From Bacteroidota bacterium (GTDB lineage: Bacteria > Bacteroidota > Bacteroidia > Flavobacteriales_E > Vicingaceae), in contig JABFGJ010000001.1 of the NCBI GenBank assembly GCA_013112545.1, forward strand, positions 434,001 through 498,000: 64,000 nucleotides of DNA. The letters run 5' to 3'. Both the position numbers and the translations under genes were made by a program. The notes below the pieces were generated by a model. That model had not been told where the DNA came from, made no database searches, and was given only the letters and a program-made list of their open reading frames with translations. Below are positions 1 to 8,533 of this stretch, piece by piece; position 1 is the stretch's first letter, and each line of letters begins with the position of its first letter.

Positions 1-1
1 G

Positions 2-283
2 GACCTTTCTCCTCAAGTTTATCTTTCGCCGAGAGGCTTAATTACAATCCTATTGTTTTTTGCAATTCCCGCAGAATATCAATCGGAAAGTTTTGACTCT
101 GGTATCTTATTATACACCATTATTATTTCGAGCTTAATCATGGCTGTGGCGCTTGTAGCAAGTGGCAAAAAGGTAATACCCATTGAAGACATGTCTTTTA
201 TTTATTCTCCAACTAAATCGGAGCAAGCAAAAATAGACGAAATAGATTTGGATACTATAGAAGAAAAAAAGGGTGAAGAATAA
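2..283 (+). CDS. C-terminal end of a cation:proton antiporter (partial, cut by the window edge)
   Basis: The frame is open to the left edge, so this is the last 93 codons of a longer gene. An internal TTG near position 53 is not its start. The visible part opens with the motif SPRGLITILLFFAIP, which is typical of a late transmembrane helix in CPA-type Na+/H+ antiporters of Bacteroidota. One more hydrophobic helix follows (TIIISSLIMAVALVASG), then an acidic, lysine-rich cytoplasmic tail. Such proteins exchange protons for Na+ or K+ across the inner membrane. Family assignment rests only on the C-terminus, so subfamily and substrate are not determined. The next gene lies 7 bp away on the opposite strand and converges with it. 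Confidence 0.7.
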   Translation, partial: DLSPQVYLSPRGLITILLFFAIPAEYQSESFDSGILLYTIIISSLIMAVALVASGKKVIPIEDMSFIYSPTKSEQAKIDEIDLDTIEEKKGEE

Positions 284-290
284 GTCAGGT

Positions 291-1775
291 CTATTGCTTC
301 ACAACTTTCCGATTCAAAACCTGCCCTTTTTCTGTTTCAATTCTAATTAAATACAAGCCTTTTTCTGTTGGTAGTTCTAACTGTCTCAGACTTCCCTTAA
401 TATGTTTTAAAAAGCTGCCTTGCATATCATAAACACTTATACTCTTTATTCCTTCTTCACTTTCTATGTTTACAATTCCAGTGCTTGGGTTTGGATATAA
501 GTCTATTGTCTTTTTACTAAACTCTAAACTCTTTTCTCCCACCAAACAATTGCTTATAATACAACCATTACTATCTACCCGAATTACCCAAGCATCTTGT
601 TTATAAGGTAAAGCAGGTGGCAAGGCGATTACTTCTCCTGCTGCCATAAAACCACCATCATCCATCAAAACAACATCCCATAAATAATTCTGACTGTCAA
701 CTCCATTGGGATTGTTTTCGTAAGTAGCCACAAACAAACTATCTCCGTTTTTATCGGTGTGCACCATTAGGCCTTTTATAACTGGCGATGTACTTTCTTT
801 TCTTCTGCCTACGGCTATTAAACTACTATCTGGCAATTCTAAAACTCGCTGAAAACTATGGTTATTAGAAATAAATCCATACTCTTTGTGCCACATTAAA
901 TTACCAGAACTGTCTATTTTTAGCAAACTCGCTTTGCCAAAACCATTGCCAGTGCCACCAGAAGCATGAGATGTACTGGCACCAAATACATAATTGCCAT
1001 CTAATGTTTGAATAACATAAGCCACTGCATCGTTGAATTGGGTATTGTGTATATAAGTCCATTGATGTACTCCCATGGCATTTACTTTTATAATCATGGG
1101 GTCAAAATTGAGTACTTGTGGATTGGGATTAGTGCCAAAATGCCGCCTACCGCCGCCTAAAATATAGCCCCCATCGCGGCATTGATATACCGAACTTAAA
1201 CGCTCTGTTAATGAAATTTGTCCGTAATTCCTTTCCCAAAGTTTATTGCCCAATGAATCTGTTTTAACTAACCAGCCATCACTAAAAGTGCCATGCGGAT
1301 AAGAAGTTTCTCCAACCGCTACATAACCACCATCGCTGCTTTGAATAGCCATGCGAAAAGTATAATAATCGGTGGTATCTCCAAAGGTTTTGGTCCATAA
1401 TGTATCTCTTAGTTTGTTTAATTTAATCAGAAAACCAAAACCAGAGGTATCGGCGATTCCTCCACCAATAATAAACCCTCCATCTTTTGTAGGACTGGTA
1501 GAATTAGCCCACCCAAGGTAAATATTTCGGTTATTTATAAAAATAAAGTTTGAGTCTAACAATACACCATTGCTGGTAATACTAAATGTGTTAATGCCTA
1601 AGAACACCCCGGCACTATCTCTTGTACCAGAAAAAAACAAAAAATTAGAATCCAAATGCTCTATATTAAGCACTCCGTCAATGTTATTAAGAAAATCATA
1701 GCTTTTATTAAAATATTGCCCAAAACCATTAAGGTTAAGGGCAATACTTAAAGTCAATAGAAAAACAATTTTCAT
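291..1775 (-). CDS. Secreted propeller-like protein with T9SS type A sorting domain
   Basis: A 494-residue protein with an N-terminal signal peptide (MKIVFLLTLSIALNLNGFG). The body carries repeated blades with the pattern DGGYIIGGG / DGGYVAVGE / DGNYVFGAS, about 50-60 residues apart, as in Bacteroidota exported proteins predicted to fold as beta-propellers. The last ~75 residues (from DLYPNPSTG) form a Por secretion tail, the signal for export through the type IX system and attachment at the cell surface. The start ATG lies 2 bp after the stop of the larger gene upstream, so the two are probably co-transcribed. No enzymatic motif was recognised. The function is unknown; an adhesin or surface-exposed binding role is a guess. 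Confidence 0.8.
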   Translation of the reverse strand: MKIVFLLTLSIALNLNGFGQYFNKSYDFLNNIDGVLNIEHLDSNFLFFSGTRDSAGVFLGINTFSITSNGVLLDSNFIFINNRNIYLGWANSTSPTKDGGFIIGGGIADTSGFGFLIKLNKLRDTLWTKTFGDTTDYYTFRMAIQSSDGGYVAVGETSYPHGTFSDGWLVKTDSLGNKLWERNYGQISLTERLSSVYQCRDGGYILGGGRRHFGTNPNPQVLNFDPMIIKVNAMGVHQWTYIHNTQFNDAVAYVIQTLDGNYVFGASTSHASGGTGNGFGKASLLKIDSSGNLMWHKEYGFISNNHSFQRVLELPDSSLIAVGRRKESTSPVIKGLMVHTDKNGDSLFVATYENNPNGVDSQNYLWDVVLMDDGGFMAAGEVIALPPALPYKQDAWVIRVDSNGCIISNCLVGEKSLEFSKKTIDLYPNPSTGIVNIESEEGIKSISVYDMQGSFLKHIKGSLRQLELPTEKGLYLIRIETEKGQVLNRKVVKQ

Positions 1776-1777
1776 TT

Positions 1778-4700
1778 TTATTGGATACTAATTTTATGGC
1801 TTTCTGTTTCTCGGCCATTTGTAATAAGACGAACTAAATAGATTCCAGTTGCCCAGTTTTCTGTACTAATCTGGTATTTATTTTGTTTCGAATTTAAATC
1901 TATGCTTTTTATCTTTTTGCCATCTATGTTGTAAACATGAAGTTCTCTTAATGTTTCATCGCTAGGTGTCGAATTTTCGGAAATCGCTATGTAAAATTGA
2001 TTCTTCGCTGGATTGGGATAAAGCGAGATTTGACTTCCTTTTAAGCTCTTGTTTATTTCCTGATTTTCTCGATTGGGTAAATTGACTGGAGCGGGAATGT
2101 TGCTGCCATTTTTTTGTTTTTCAGCCGATTTTGCCCAAATATAATAGGGATGAGTATTGTCTTGCTTGGCGATATCGTATATTTTGCCACTTCCCTGTTT
2201 CAATTCTTGCTGAAAAGAGACATAGGTTTTAGCTTCTTTAGACATGCCCTGAATACTTTTCGTATTAAAAAACTCGGCGCCTCTGCGCGACATGGCAGCT
2301 AACATACGCACTTCATTGTTCGCATTGGCCGATTTTGCTAGCATAGCCACAATGCTATCTATGGAAATGGTATCTGACAATAATTGCAAACGCACGTATT
2401 CGTTAATTAAATATTCTGCGCTATCGTTTATTGATTTTTGACCTGCTGATATGCCACTTAATCGGTTTCTAATTTCGGTTACCCTTCTTTGTCTTGCACC
2501 ACCAGGTTGATTGCCACCACTGCCTCCTGAGCCTAAGTTAGTAGGACAGGCATCTTGTTTATTTGAATATGAAATTAGACCATCTATATTTGTGACTCTA
2601 TTTGTTGTTCTACAAACTGGTGTCGTAATGTTATCGCTGTGGTGGTAGTAATTGAAAGGACTACCGCCAGCGTCAACATGTATATCACTAGTGGCAGAAC
2701 CACTGCATAAATCATTAAAGGTATTTCCAGCTGGGTCAGAAATACCTGCATTACCGCCTTGGTTTACAGCAATTTCTGGGTTAATTGTGCCAAACATACT
2801 GCTTACCGAAGTTAATGCGATGTGATAATCGTCGTTGTCGTAATCGTTGCATTTTAATACAAGCCCTGTTCCATTGCTCAATTTATTATCGCCTTGTACC
2901 AAACTGGCTACTTCAAAATCTTCAAAACTGTTGTTGTACAATTCATTTACCGTAGAATAAGATTGGTTAATTAAAATACCTACGGCACTTTGTGCCGTTC
3001 CACTGCCTATTGTAGTAAATTCATTTTCTTCAATTTGGTAGGCATTGCAATAGTTCATATAAATACCCAAAGGCTTTAAATTACTTGCTAAATCAGGTAC
3101 TTCAAAGGTATTTTCAACAATAAACGCATAGTCATTCCCATTCAAACTAATGGCTTGTACATTATTTACAAAATCGCACTTCCGTATATATGGGCTATAC
3201 AGTGGGTTTTGAGTATAGCTGTATATCGCTTGGTCGAAACCTTTGAAACTAGAGCGAGTACTTTGATAATCAAAAACACTAAAACTTGAAGTAATCGCTT
3301 CTATAGCAGTCCCTCTTATTGGATAGTTATTAAACGACAATTGGTTATCAAACCTACAGCCACCGAACTTTATGCCATCTACCCCTTCCATCTCAATACG
3401 ATTTTGGGTAAAAAATAAATTTTTAGCCAATTGATCGTCAGATATAAAATCGGTATCGTATATTTCTGTTTTGTCTTTGATTAAAGTGGATGGGTTTGCG
3501 GCTTGGAAGTTTTGATACGGATGAAATTTAATGTCAATAAAATTGTTTCTAAAAGTACTTCCTACGCTAGTAAAATAAGCTCCTGCGGTACCTTCAATAA
3601 ATTGACCTTGCATATTTGTTTGCCCAGTTCTTATCCCAACTTTTGCATCTGAAATTTCTACCCCATTTATCAATTCTAAGCTTTTAGCCATGTTTTGTTG
3701 GGATGTTGTATCTTGCGAACACAATTCAATTCCATGCCAGAGTCTGGTTTTACAAGTTGAAATACTTGTTCCATCCAAAATTAATCTATTGTTAAATGCT
3801 ATTGTATTATCTACAACAATTTTTCCTTTTTCATCGGCATAAAATGAACAATTTTTAAATGTTAAGGGTTCGCCATCAATTAGCTTATCAACGGTTAATA
3901 AGCCCCCTAAATAAATTTCATAATTCTCGAACACATTACTAGTCCCCGACTTAGGAGTCATGTTGGCTTTTATCCAATCCACGTCCGATCCATGTGGGAT
4001 ATTGTAATCTGTATTTCTATAAGTCATGTAATCATGGAAGTTACCTTTATGAAGAACAACCGTATCTGAAAGTGAACAAGTGCTACCAGCAATGCTGACT
4101 GTTAGGGTATGTTTTTGATAAAACCATGTTAATCCGCTGCCATAAGTAGAATGGGGGTTTGGACTGTTTGGATCAGACAACCCTGTGCTTGGCGACCAAG
4201 AATAGGTCGTATTAGGAAAAACACAATCCGGTCCAATTGTTATTGGTAAATGACAATAATTATCTATCCCGATATAAGGATCTACATCTAATCTCTCAAA
4301 CTCTCTAAGGCTGATATTGTCTAAGCCAATAAATTTCAATTTATAATTTCCAGTATTACTAATGGCAACAAAAATGATGACATCGTAATCATCGTTTGCA
4401 TTAAAACAAAAATTATAAGGATGAAACGTAGAATGCATCTGAGATGAACTAATACTTGCTACTAATTGCTTGTTGCCCAAGCTATCAATAAATTTTTGGT
4501 AATATCTAATGGGGTCATATAGTCTATTAGGATTATTGCTAGTTACAGAGTCGAGTATCGAATCTAGAGAAATTTGAGTGGTTAGAAAAACATGAAAAGT
4601 ATCCGGTTTTTGATTTGTAGAACGAAAATTAATCTTGTACAAGTAATCAAATCCCGCTTTCAAGTCATAAGCTAAAGAATAGTTTTTTGTTGCTGTTACA

Positions 4701-5401
4701 TTTATTCTTTGCAATAAAGCACCAGGTGCTTGCTCTGTGTTTCCATACTTAGTTGCATATAGCACCGCATAAGCACTATCTTCTGGTCCCGAATGGTAAT
4801 ATGGGGCATAATAACCAAAAGCGTTTTCGTATTCACAAACTAAGGTATCCCGAAAAAAAGTATGACTCAAGTTTCCAGATGTATGTTCAGTTTTAGCATA
4901 AAAAAACTCACCATTTTTAATGATCTCGCCACATTCAGACGTAAATTCAGGGCATGGATAACTGTATGAACGATTTATCAAAAAATTAAAGCTTTTCTCC
5001 CCTAGTCCTGAACTTTCTGTTCTTTCTAATCGAATCAAATAATTATTTTCTTCAATTAATTCCGTGAAAATAAAATTATCTGATGGGAAGTAATCTGTCA
5101 AACCTCTTTGATATTTTAATTCTAAATCGCCGCAATCTGAAAAAGCATACAATTTTACATTATCAATTGTGGTTATGGGTTCTTCTTCGAATGGACTCAA
5201 ATTCAAGGTCAATTCTGAATTATTTGCTAGAAATGAAATAAAATATTCCGTTTGTCCTTCTTCAAAGTCATATTTTTCTTCATTCCCAATCGTGTATTCA
5301 ATTGCTTCTTCACAATTGGTTTGTGCAACCACAGTAGTAGTGCTTGTTGTTAAAAGCCCAATCAATAGAGCAGTTTTAACATAGTGTCTAAGTTTGTTCA
5401 T
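1778..5401 (-). CDS. Large secreted protein with right-handed parallel beta-helix region and T9SS sorting domain
   Basis: A 1207-residue protein. It has a signal peptide ending near residue 26 (TTTVVAQ), then an N-terminal region of about 450 residues that includes a segment resembling surface-protein Ig-like or PKD modules (YSWSPSTGLSDPNSPNPHS). Residues ~500-900 are rich in short Asn- and Gly-containing repeats that suggest a right-handed parallel beta-helix. The C-terminal ~80 residues (from SLYPNPAKN) are a T9SS type A sorting tail. No catalytic residues were recognised, so glycan binding or adhesion is only inference. It is the first gene of a two-gene unit with the 494-residue T9SS protein 2 bp downstream. 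Confidence 0.8.
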   Translation of the reverse strand: MNKLRHYVKTALLIGLLTTSTTTVVAQTNCEEAIEYTIGNEEKYDFEEGQTEYFISFLANNSELTLNLSPFEEEPITTIDNVKLYAFSDCGDLELKYQRGLTDYFPSDNFIFTELIEENNYLIRLERTESSGLGEKSFNFLINRSYSYPCPEFTSECGEIIKNGEFFYAKTEHTSGNLSHTFFRDTLVCEYENAFGYYAPYYHSGPEDSAYAVLYATKYGNTEQAPGALLQRINVTATKNYSLAYDLKAGFDYLYKINFRSTNQKPDTFHVFLTTQISLDSILDSVTSNNPNRLYDPIRYYQKFIDSLGNKQLVASISSSQMHSTFHPYNFCFNANDDYDVIIFVAISNTGNYKLKFIGLDNISLREFERLDVDPYIGIDNYCHLPITIGPDCVFPNTTYSWSPSTGLSDPNSPNPHSTYGSGLTWFYQKHTLTVSIAGSTCSLSDTVVLHKGNFHDYMTYRNTDYNIPHGSDVDWIKANMTPKSGTSNVFENYEIYLGGLLTVDKLIDGEPLTFKNCSFYADEKGKIVVDNTIAFNNRLILDGTSISTCKTRLWHGIELCSQDTTSQQNMAKSLELINGVEISDAKVGIRTGQTNMQGQFIEGTAGAYFTSVGSTFRNNFIDIKFHPYQNFQAANPSTLIKDKTEIYDTDFISDDQLAKNLFFTQNRIEMEGVDGIKFGGCRFDNQLSFNNYPIRGTAIEAITSSFSVFDYQSTRSSFKGFDQAIYSYTQNPLYSPYIRKCDFVNNVQAISLNGNDYAFIVENTFEVPDLASNLKPLGIYMNYCNAYQIEENEFTTIGSGTAQSAVGILINQSYSTVNELYNNSFEDFEVASLVQGDNKLSNGTGLVLKCNDYDNDDYHIALTSVSSMFGTINPEIAVNQGGNAGISDPAGNTFNDLCSGSATSDIHVDAGGSPFNYYHHSDNITTPVCRTTNRVTNIDGLISYSNKQDACPTNLGSGGSGGNQPGGARQRRVTEIRNRLSGISAGQKSINDSAEYLINEYVRLQLLSDTISIDSIVAMLAKSANANNEVRMLAAMSRRGAEFFNTKSIQGMSKEAKTYVSFQQELKQGSGKIYDIAKQDNTHPYYIWAKSAEKQKNGSNIPAPVNLPNRENQEINKSLKGSQISLYPNPAKNQFYIAISENSTPSDETLRELHVYNIDGKKIKSIDLNSKQNKYQISTENWATGIYLVRLITNGRETESHKISIQ

Positions 5402-5609
5402 GGCATTATTTGTTTTAGTTAATAGATTAAGAAAGTTATAACATTAATAATCAATCAGTTAAACCATTCAATTAAAATGTATGTTTTTTTCAAAAAATAT
5501 TCTTTGGTTTTTACTTTCTGTTTGGTCTGGTTTCTATTCTGTGTCTCCTGAATTCCAGAGCTTAGTTTTTAAAGTTGATTTCCAAAGGGTTACTTTAAGA
5601 AAGAATAAA

Positions 5610-5693
5610 TGTAGAAAAATTTTACATAAATGTAAATTATATGTAAAATATTTAATACAAGGTGAGGTACATTTTTGTAAAATGGCTTTACAT
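5610..5693. promoter_or_regulatory. Cluster of TTTACAT/ATGTAAA words before a small HTH gene (putative operator array)
   Basis: Within about 85 bp the word TTTACAT or its complement ATGTAAA occurs four times: 5621-5627, 5630-5636, 5641-5647 and 5687-5693. The first two form an inverted repeat with a 2-bp spacer (TTTACATAAATGTAAA). A further inverted repeat, TACATTTTTGTA, lies at 5668-5679, right against the ATG at 5682, and the last copy sits inside the first codons. This is the layout expected of an autoregulatory operator. That the HTH protein binds it is inference. Confidence 0.5.
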
Positions 5694-6062
5694 AAAGGTG
5701 CAATTATAGAAAAAGCAGTCCGCTCAGTAGAATATCCGATTTCCTTATTGGCTAAAAAAATGGGTAAAAGTAGAAGGCATATCTACGATTTATTCGCCAT
5801 GCCTAATGTTTCAATGGATACCATATTAAAAATTGGGCTTATAATAAATTATGATTTCTCCAAAGACTTTAAAAGGCTAGTTAATATCCCTAAAGATTAC
5901 CAATACGCTGTACTCCAAGAATCAAGCAGTACTGAAAATTCTACAGCGTATTGGAGAAATAAATATTTAGAATTGCTTGAAAACCATCAGATTCTATTGG
6001 AAAAACATCAATTACTTCTAGAAAAAAATTTTAAATCCTATTTTGGAAAAAAAGAAGAATAA
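5682..6062 (+). CDS. Small helix-turn-helix DNA-binding protein with C-terminal coiled coil
   Basis: The frame is open from 5481, but the first 67 codons look non-coding and contain the operator-like repeats. I therefore start at the ATG at 5682, which gives 126 residues and has GGTGAGG about 15 bp upstream. Residues ~1-60 resemble an XRE-like HTH (ISLLAKKMGKSRRHIYDLF) of a kind common in Bacteroidota. The C-terminus has heptad-like leucine repeats (LLENHQILLEKHQLLLEKN) that should form a coiled coil and a dimer. It is probably an autoregulated transcription factor; targets are unknown. A perfect 13-bp inverted repeat lies inside the gene at 5900-5954. The upstream neighbours are divergent T9SS cargo genes, and a holin-like gene follows on the same strand. 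Confidence 0.65.
   Translation: MALHKGAIIEKAVRSVEYPISLLAKKMGKSRRHIYDLFAMPNVSMDTILKIGLIINYDFSKDFKRLVNIPKDYQYAVLQESSSTENSTAYWRNKYLELLENHQILLEKHQLLLEKNFKSYFGKKEE
5900..5954. repeat. Perfect 13-bp inverted repeat inside the HTH gene
   Basis: CCAATACGCTGTA at 5900-5912 is repeated in exact inverse complement at 5942-5954 (TACAGCGTATTGG), 29 bp apart. The 8-bp palindrome CAGTACTG (5927-5934) lies between the arms, near the centre. It falls in the linker between HTH domain and coiled coil. It could form an mRNA hairpin or be a protein-binding site. Confidence 0.8.
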
Positions 6063-6100
6063 AAGTTCTTACTTTAAATGCTTTATTCAAAACATTCAAC

Positions 6101-6433
6101 ATGAGCTTAATCGTAAAACTTTTAATTAATGCCGCTGCCGTATTTCTAGGTGCCAAATTTTTAGAGGGAGTTAAAGTAAAAAATTTCTTAAGCGCTGTGT
6201 TAGTCGCAGCCATAATAGGAATAGTCAATGCCACAATAAAACCAATCTTAATTTTTTTAACCATTCCTGCAACTATTTTAACGCTTGGGCTTTTCTTGTT
6301 TGTGATTGATGCCCTTATGATTTTATTAGTCGATAAACTCTTAACTGGCTTTGAAGTCAAAAACTTCGGCTGGGCTATACTTTTTAGTATTGTTTTATCT
6401 GTTATAAATGCCATTTTTTATTGGATTATATAG
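6101..6433 (+). CDS. Holin-like (phage holin family / DUF360-type) four-helix membrane protein
   Basis: A 110-residue protein that is almost entirely four hydrophobic helices with short polar links (around residues 3-20, 28-47, 52-78, 87-108). Features such as GIVNATIKPI and the repeated NF-AVL/NFGWAIL segments match the PF04020 family, called phage holin family IV in databases. In free-living Bacteroidota these genes occur in ordinary chromosomal settings, so the name should not be read as evidence of a prophage, and no phage genes are nearby. Its biochemical role in these bacteria is unknown. It lies 38 bp after the HTH gene and 24 bp before the DUF4197 lipoprotein gene on the same strand. 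Confidence 0.75.
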   Translation: MSLIVKLLINAAAVFLGAKFLEGVKVKNFLSAVLVAAIIGIVNATIKPILIFLTIPATILTLGLFLFVIDALMILLVDKLLTGFEVKNFGWAILFSIVLSVINAIFYWII

Positions 6434-6457
6434 ACCTTTGCCCCTCTATATATCCCT

Positions 6458-7201
6458 ATGAAAACAAAAATTATTGTTGCCTCTCTTTGCCTTAGTGTTT
6501 TATCTGCTTGTGGCAATCTCGATCAAATTATAAAAGAAATTGAAAACACGACAAATGGCACGGGCGTTTCTATGATACCCAGTGAGTTTGAGATGGCTAG
6601 TGGCTTAAAGGAAGCCCTTGAAAAAGGCACTAACTCGGGAGTTAATAAATTGAATGTGGCTGGAGGTTTTTTAAACGACCCACAAGTTAAAATTCCTTTC
6701 CCAAAAGAGTTAGTTAAAGTTGAAAATACATTGCGTGATATTGGTTTAAGTAGTGAAGTAGATCGTGTTGTCAACTCATTAAATGAAGCTGCTGAAAAAG
6801 CAGTAATTGAAGCAAAACCTCTATTTGTGAATGCCATTAAAGAAATGACTTTTCAAGATGTAAAAAACATTTTAATTGGTTCCGATAGTGCAGCAACAAC
6901 TTACCTAAATAGCAAGACGAGAGGCGATTTAGTAAATGCATTTCAACCAAAAATTAAAAACTCACTTGATCAAGTTAACGCTACAAAATATTGGACCGAT
7001 ATCATTGGTACTTACAATAAAATTCCTTTTGTAAATAAAGTAAACGAAGACTTACCTGCTTATGTGACCGGAAAAGCTATTGACGGTTTGTTTTTACAGA
7101 TTGCAAAAGAAGAATTGGCGATAAGACAAAATCCGATTGAGCGAACAACCAGTTTGTTGAAGAAAGTATTTGGGTATGCTGATTCAGCTGCTTCAAACTA
7201 A
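6458..7201 (+). CDS. DUF4197 domain lipoprotein
   Basis: A 247-residue protein whose N-terminus is a type II signal sequence with the lipobox LSAC, lipidation expected at Cys18. The rest is mainly helical, with the DUF4197 pattern: a short segment naming the ALEKGTNSGVNKL region, then DVKNILIGSDSAATTYLNSKTR and a C-terminal helix (ERTTSLLKKVFGYAD). DUF4197 proteins are periplasm-facing lipoproteins of unknown function found in Bacteroidota and Proteobacteria. Probably transcribed together with the upstream holin-like gene. It converges with the metallophosphoesterase gene, whose stop codon is 1 bp away. Confidence 0.8.
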   Translation: MKTKIIVASLCLSVLSACGNLDQIIKEIENTTNGTGVSMIPSEFEMASGLKEALEKGTNSGVNKLNVAGGFLNDPQVKIPFPKELVKVENTLRDIGLSSEVDRVVNSLNEAAEKAVIEAKPLFVNAIKEMTFQDVKNILIGSDSAATTYLNSKTRGDLVNAFQPKIKNSLDQVNATKYWTDIIGTYNKIPFVNKVNEDLPAYVTGKAIDGLFLQIAKEELAIRQNPIERTTSLLKKVFGYADSAASN

Positions 7202-7202
7202 G

Positions 7203-8450
7203 CTAAGCTGATTGTAAAGTTAGGATAGTTATTTCTGGCAATATGCCAAAACGACCAGGATAACCTATATATCCAAAACCCCGATTGACATATAAATATT
7301 GATTTTTTGATTGATATAAACCTGCCCACTCGTCATACATATATTGAACTGGACTCCATTTAAATCCAGGAATTTCTACACCAAATTGCATCCCGTGAGT
7401 GTGTCCTGAAAGAGTTAAATCTATTTCAGGGTATTTTGGTAATACTTCGGCTTGCCAATGACTTGGGTCATGTGATAATAAAACCTTAGTACTACCCTCG
7501 GGAACTCCCATCATGGCAACATCCATTTTACCATATTTAGGAAAATTAGCTTTCGCTCCCCAGTTTTCTATGCCTATAACAGAAAGTTGTTCTCCATCAA
7601 TTTCTATAATTCTATTCTCATTTATTAATAATTCCCAACCCATGTTTTTATGAATACTTGACAAATTTGCTATATTCTTTTGTTTGGCTTGGGGCGACTC
7701 CCATTGGGTATAATCTCCATAATCGTGATTTCCGAAAACAGAATATGTTCCTAAAGGTGCTTCAACTTTAGAAAAGATACTACCCCATTCGCTCATTTCT
7801 GTTGCTTTATTATTAACTAAATCTCCTGTAAAAAGCGCCAAATCTGGTTTTTCCTTTAACAACATTTCTACCCCTCCTTTTACAGCAGTTTTGTTCCAAA
7901 AACTACCAGAATGTATATCGGAAATTTGTGCAATTTTAATTCCTTCTAATGCCCTAGGTAAGCCCTTAATTGGAACGTTAATTCTACGAACACGATAATC
8001 ATGAGCTCCAGAAATAATACCCCAGCTTAAACTTATAATGGGCGCAGCAGCTACAATAATTCCTGTTTTAGCAATAAATTCTGACCTTGTAATTCCAGAA
8101 GTATTTGTTTCTGCAACTGGGTTTGAAAATTTAAAAACTGCCCACCTAACTCCTCTTTGTATATCATCAATAAAAGCAAAAAGCATCAATACCACTTTTG
8201 ATAAATAATGCATAAAAACCACTGTCATCAAAAAAGTGCGTGCATGCTTGCCCAATGTGTCTGGATTTCCAAAATGATAATAAAAAAATGAGGCTAGAGC
8301 CAAAAGCATAAAAGCAAGGTAAAGCCAATTTAGAATTTGCCGTGTTGTTGCTGAAAAGCCCAAAAAAGCTGTTCTAAACAGTTGAAATGCGTACCAATCG
8401 ACAAATAAAAAAACGATTGCTATGATAGGTACTATAAATGCTTTTCCCAT
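7203..8450 (-). CDS. Membrane-anchored metallophosphoesterase (YkuE/YaeI-like)
   Basis: A 415-residue protein. The first ~145 residues hold several transmembrane helices. The C-terminal domain is a calcineurin-like phosphoesterase with all metal-binding blocks: D178-x-H180 in ISDIHSG, D210 in FTGDLVN, N241-H242 in FGNHDYG, H327 in LLSHDPSHW and H350/H352 in SGHTHGMQFG. This arrangement matches the YkuE/YaeI group, implicated in removing phosphate groups from lipids or envelope substrates such as UDP-diacylglucosamine-type compounds. The exact substrate is not shown by the sequence. It stands alone on its strand and is divergent from the mechanosensitive channel gene. Confidence 0.85.
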   Translation of the reverse strand: MGKAFIVPIIAIVFLFVDWYAFQLFRTAFLGFSATTRQILNWLYLAFMLLALASFFYYHFGNPDTLGKHARTFLMTVVFMHYLSKVVLMLFAFIDDIQRGVRWAVFKFSNPVAETNTSGITRSEFIAKTGIIVAAAPIISLSWGIISGAHDYRVRRINVPIKGLPRALEGIKIAQISDIHSGSFWNKTAVKGGVEMLLKEKPDLALFTGDLVNNKATEMSEWGSIFSKVEAPLGTYSVFGNHDYGDYTQWESPQAKQKNIANLSSIHKNMGWELLINENRIIEIDGEQLSVIGIENWGAKANFPKYGKMDVAMMGVPEGSTKVLLSHDPSHWQAEVLPKYPEIDLTLSGHTHGMQFGVEIPGFKWSPVQYMYDEWAGLYQSKNQYLYVNRGFGYIGYPGRFGILPEITILTLQSA

Positions 8451-8499
8451 ATTGACAATATTAATGCTATTAATTAACTCAATTAGTCGATAAATGTTC

Positions 8500-8507
8500 T
8501 AATTTTG
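8500..8507 (+). promoter_or_regulatory. Bacteroidota-type -7 element TAATTTTG before the MscS gene
   Basis: TAATTTTG fits the Bacteroidota -7 consensus TAnnTTTG and lies 26 bp before the ATG at 8534. A clear -33 TTTG box was not seen. Confidence 0.4.
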
Positions 8508-8533
8508 TCGCCTAATTTTTAAAAAAATATTTT

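Noticed and set aside
5481-5681. N-terminal extension of the HTH protein to 193 residues
   Set aside because: The first 67 residues look random, contain the operator-like words in DNA, and the ATG at 5682 gives a standard-size protein.
6031-6414. 127-residue minus-strand frame opposite the holin-like gene
   Set aside because: The plus-strand product has four clean membrane helices and a family match; the other is its shadow.
6101-6433. The holin-family name as a sign of a prophage
   Set aside because: No phage structural, integrase or lysin gene is near, and the family is widespread in non-phage settings.
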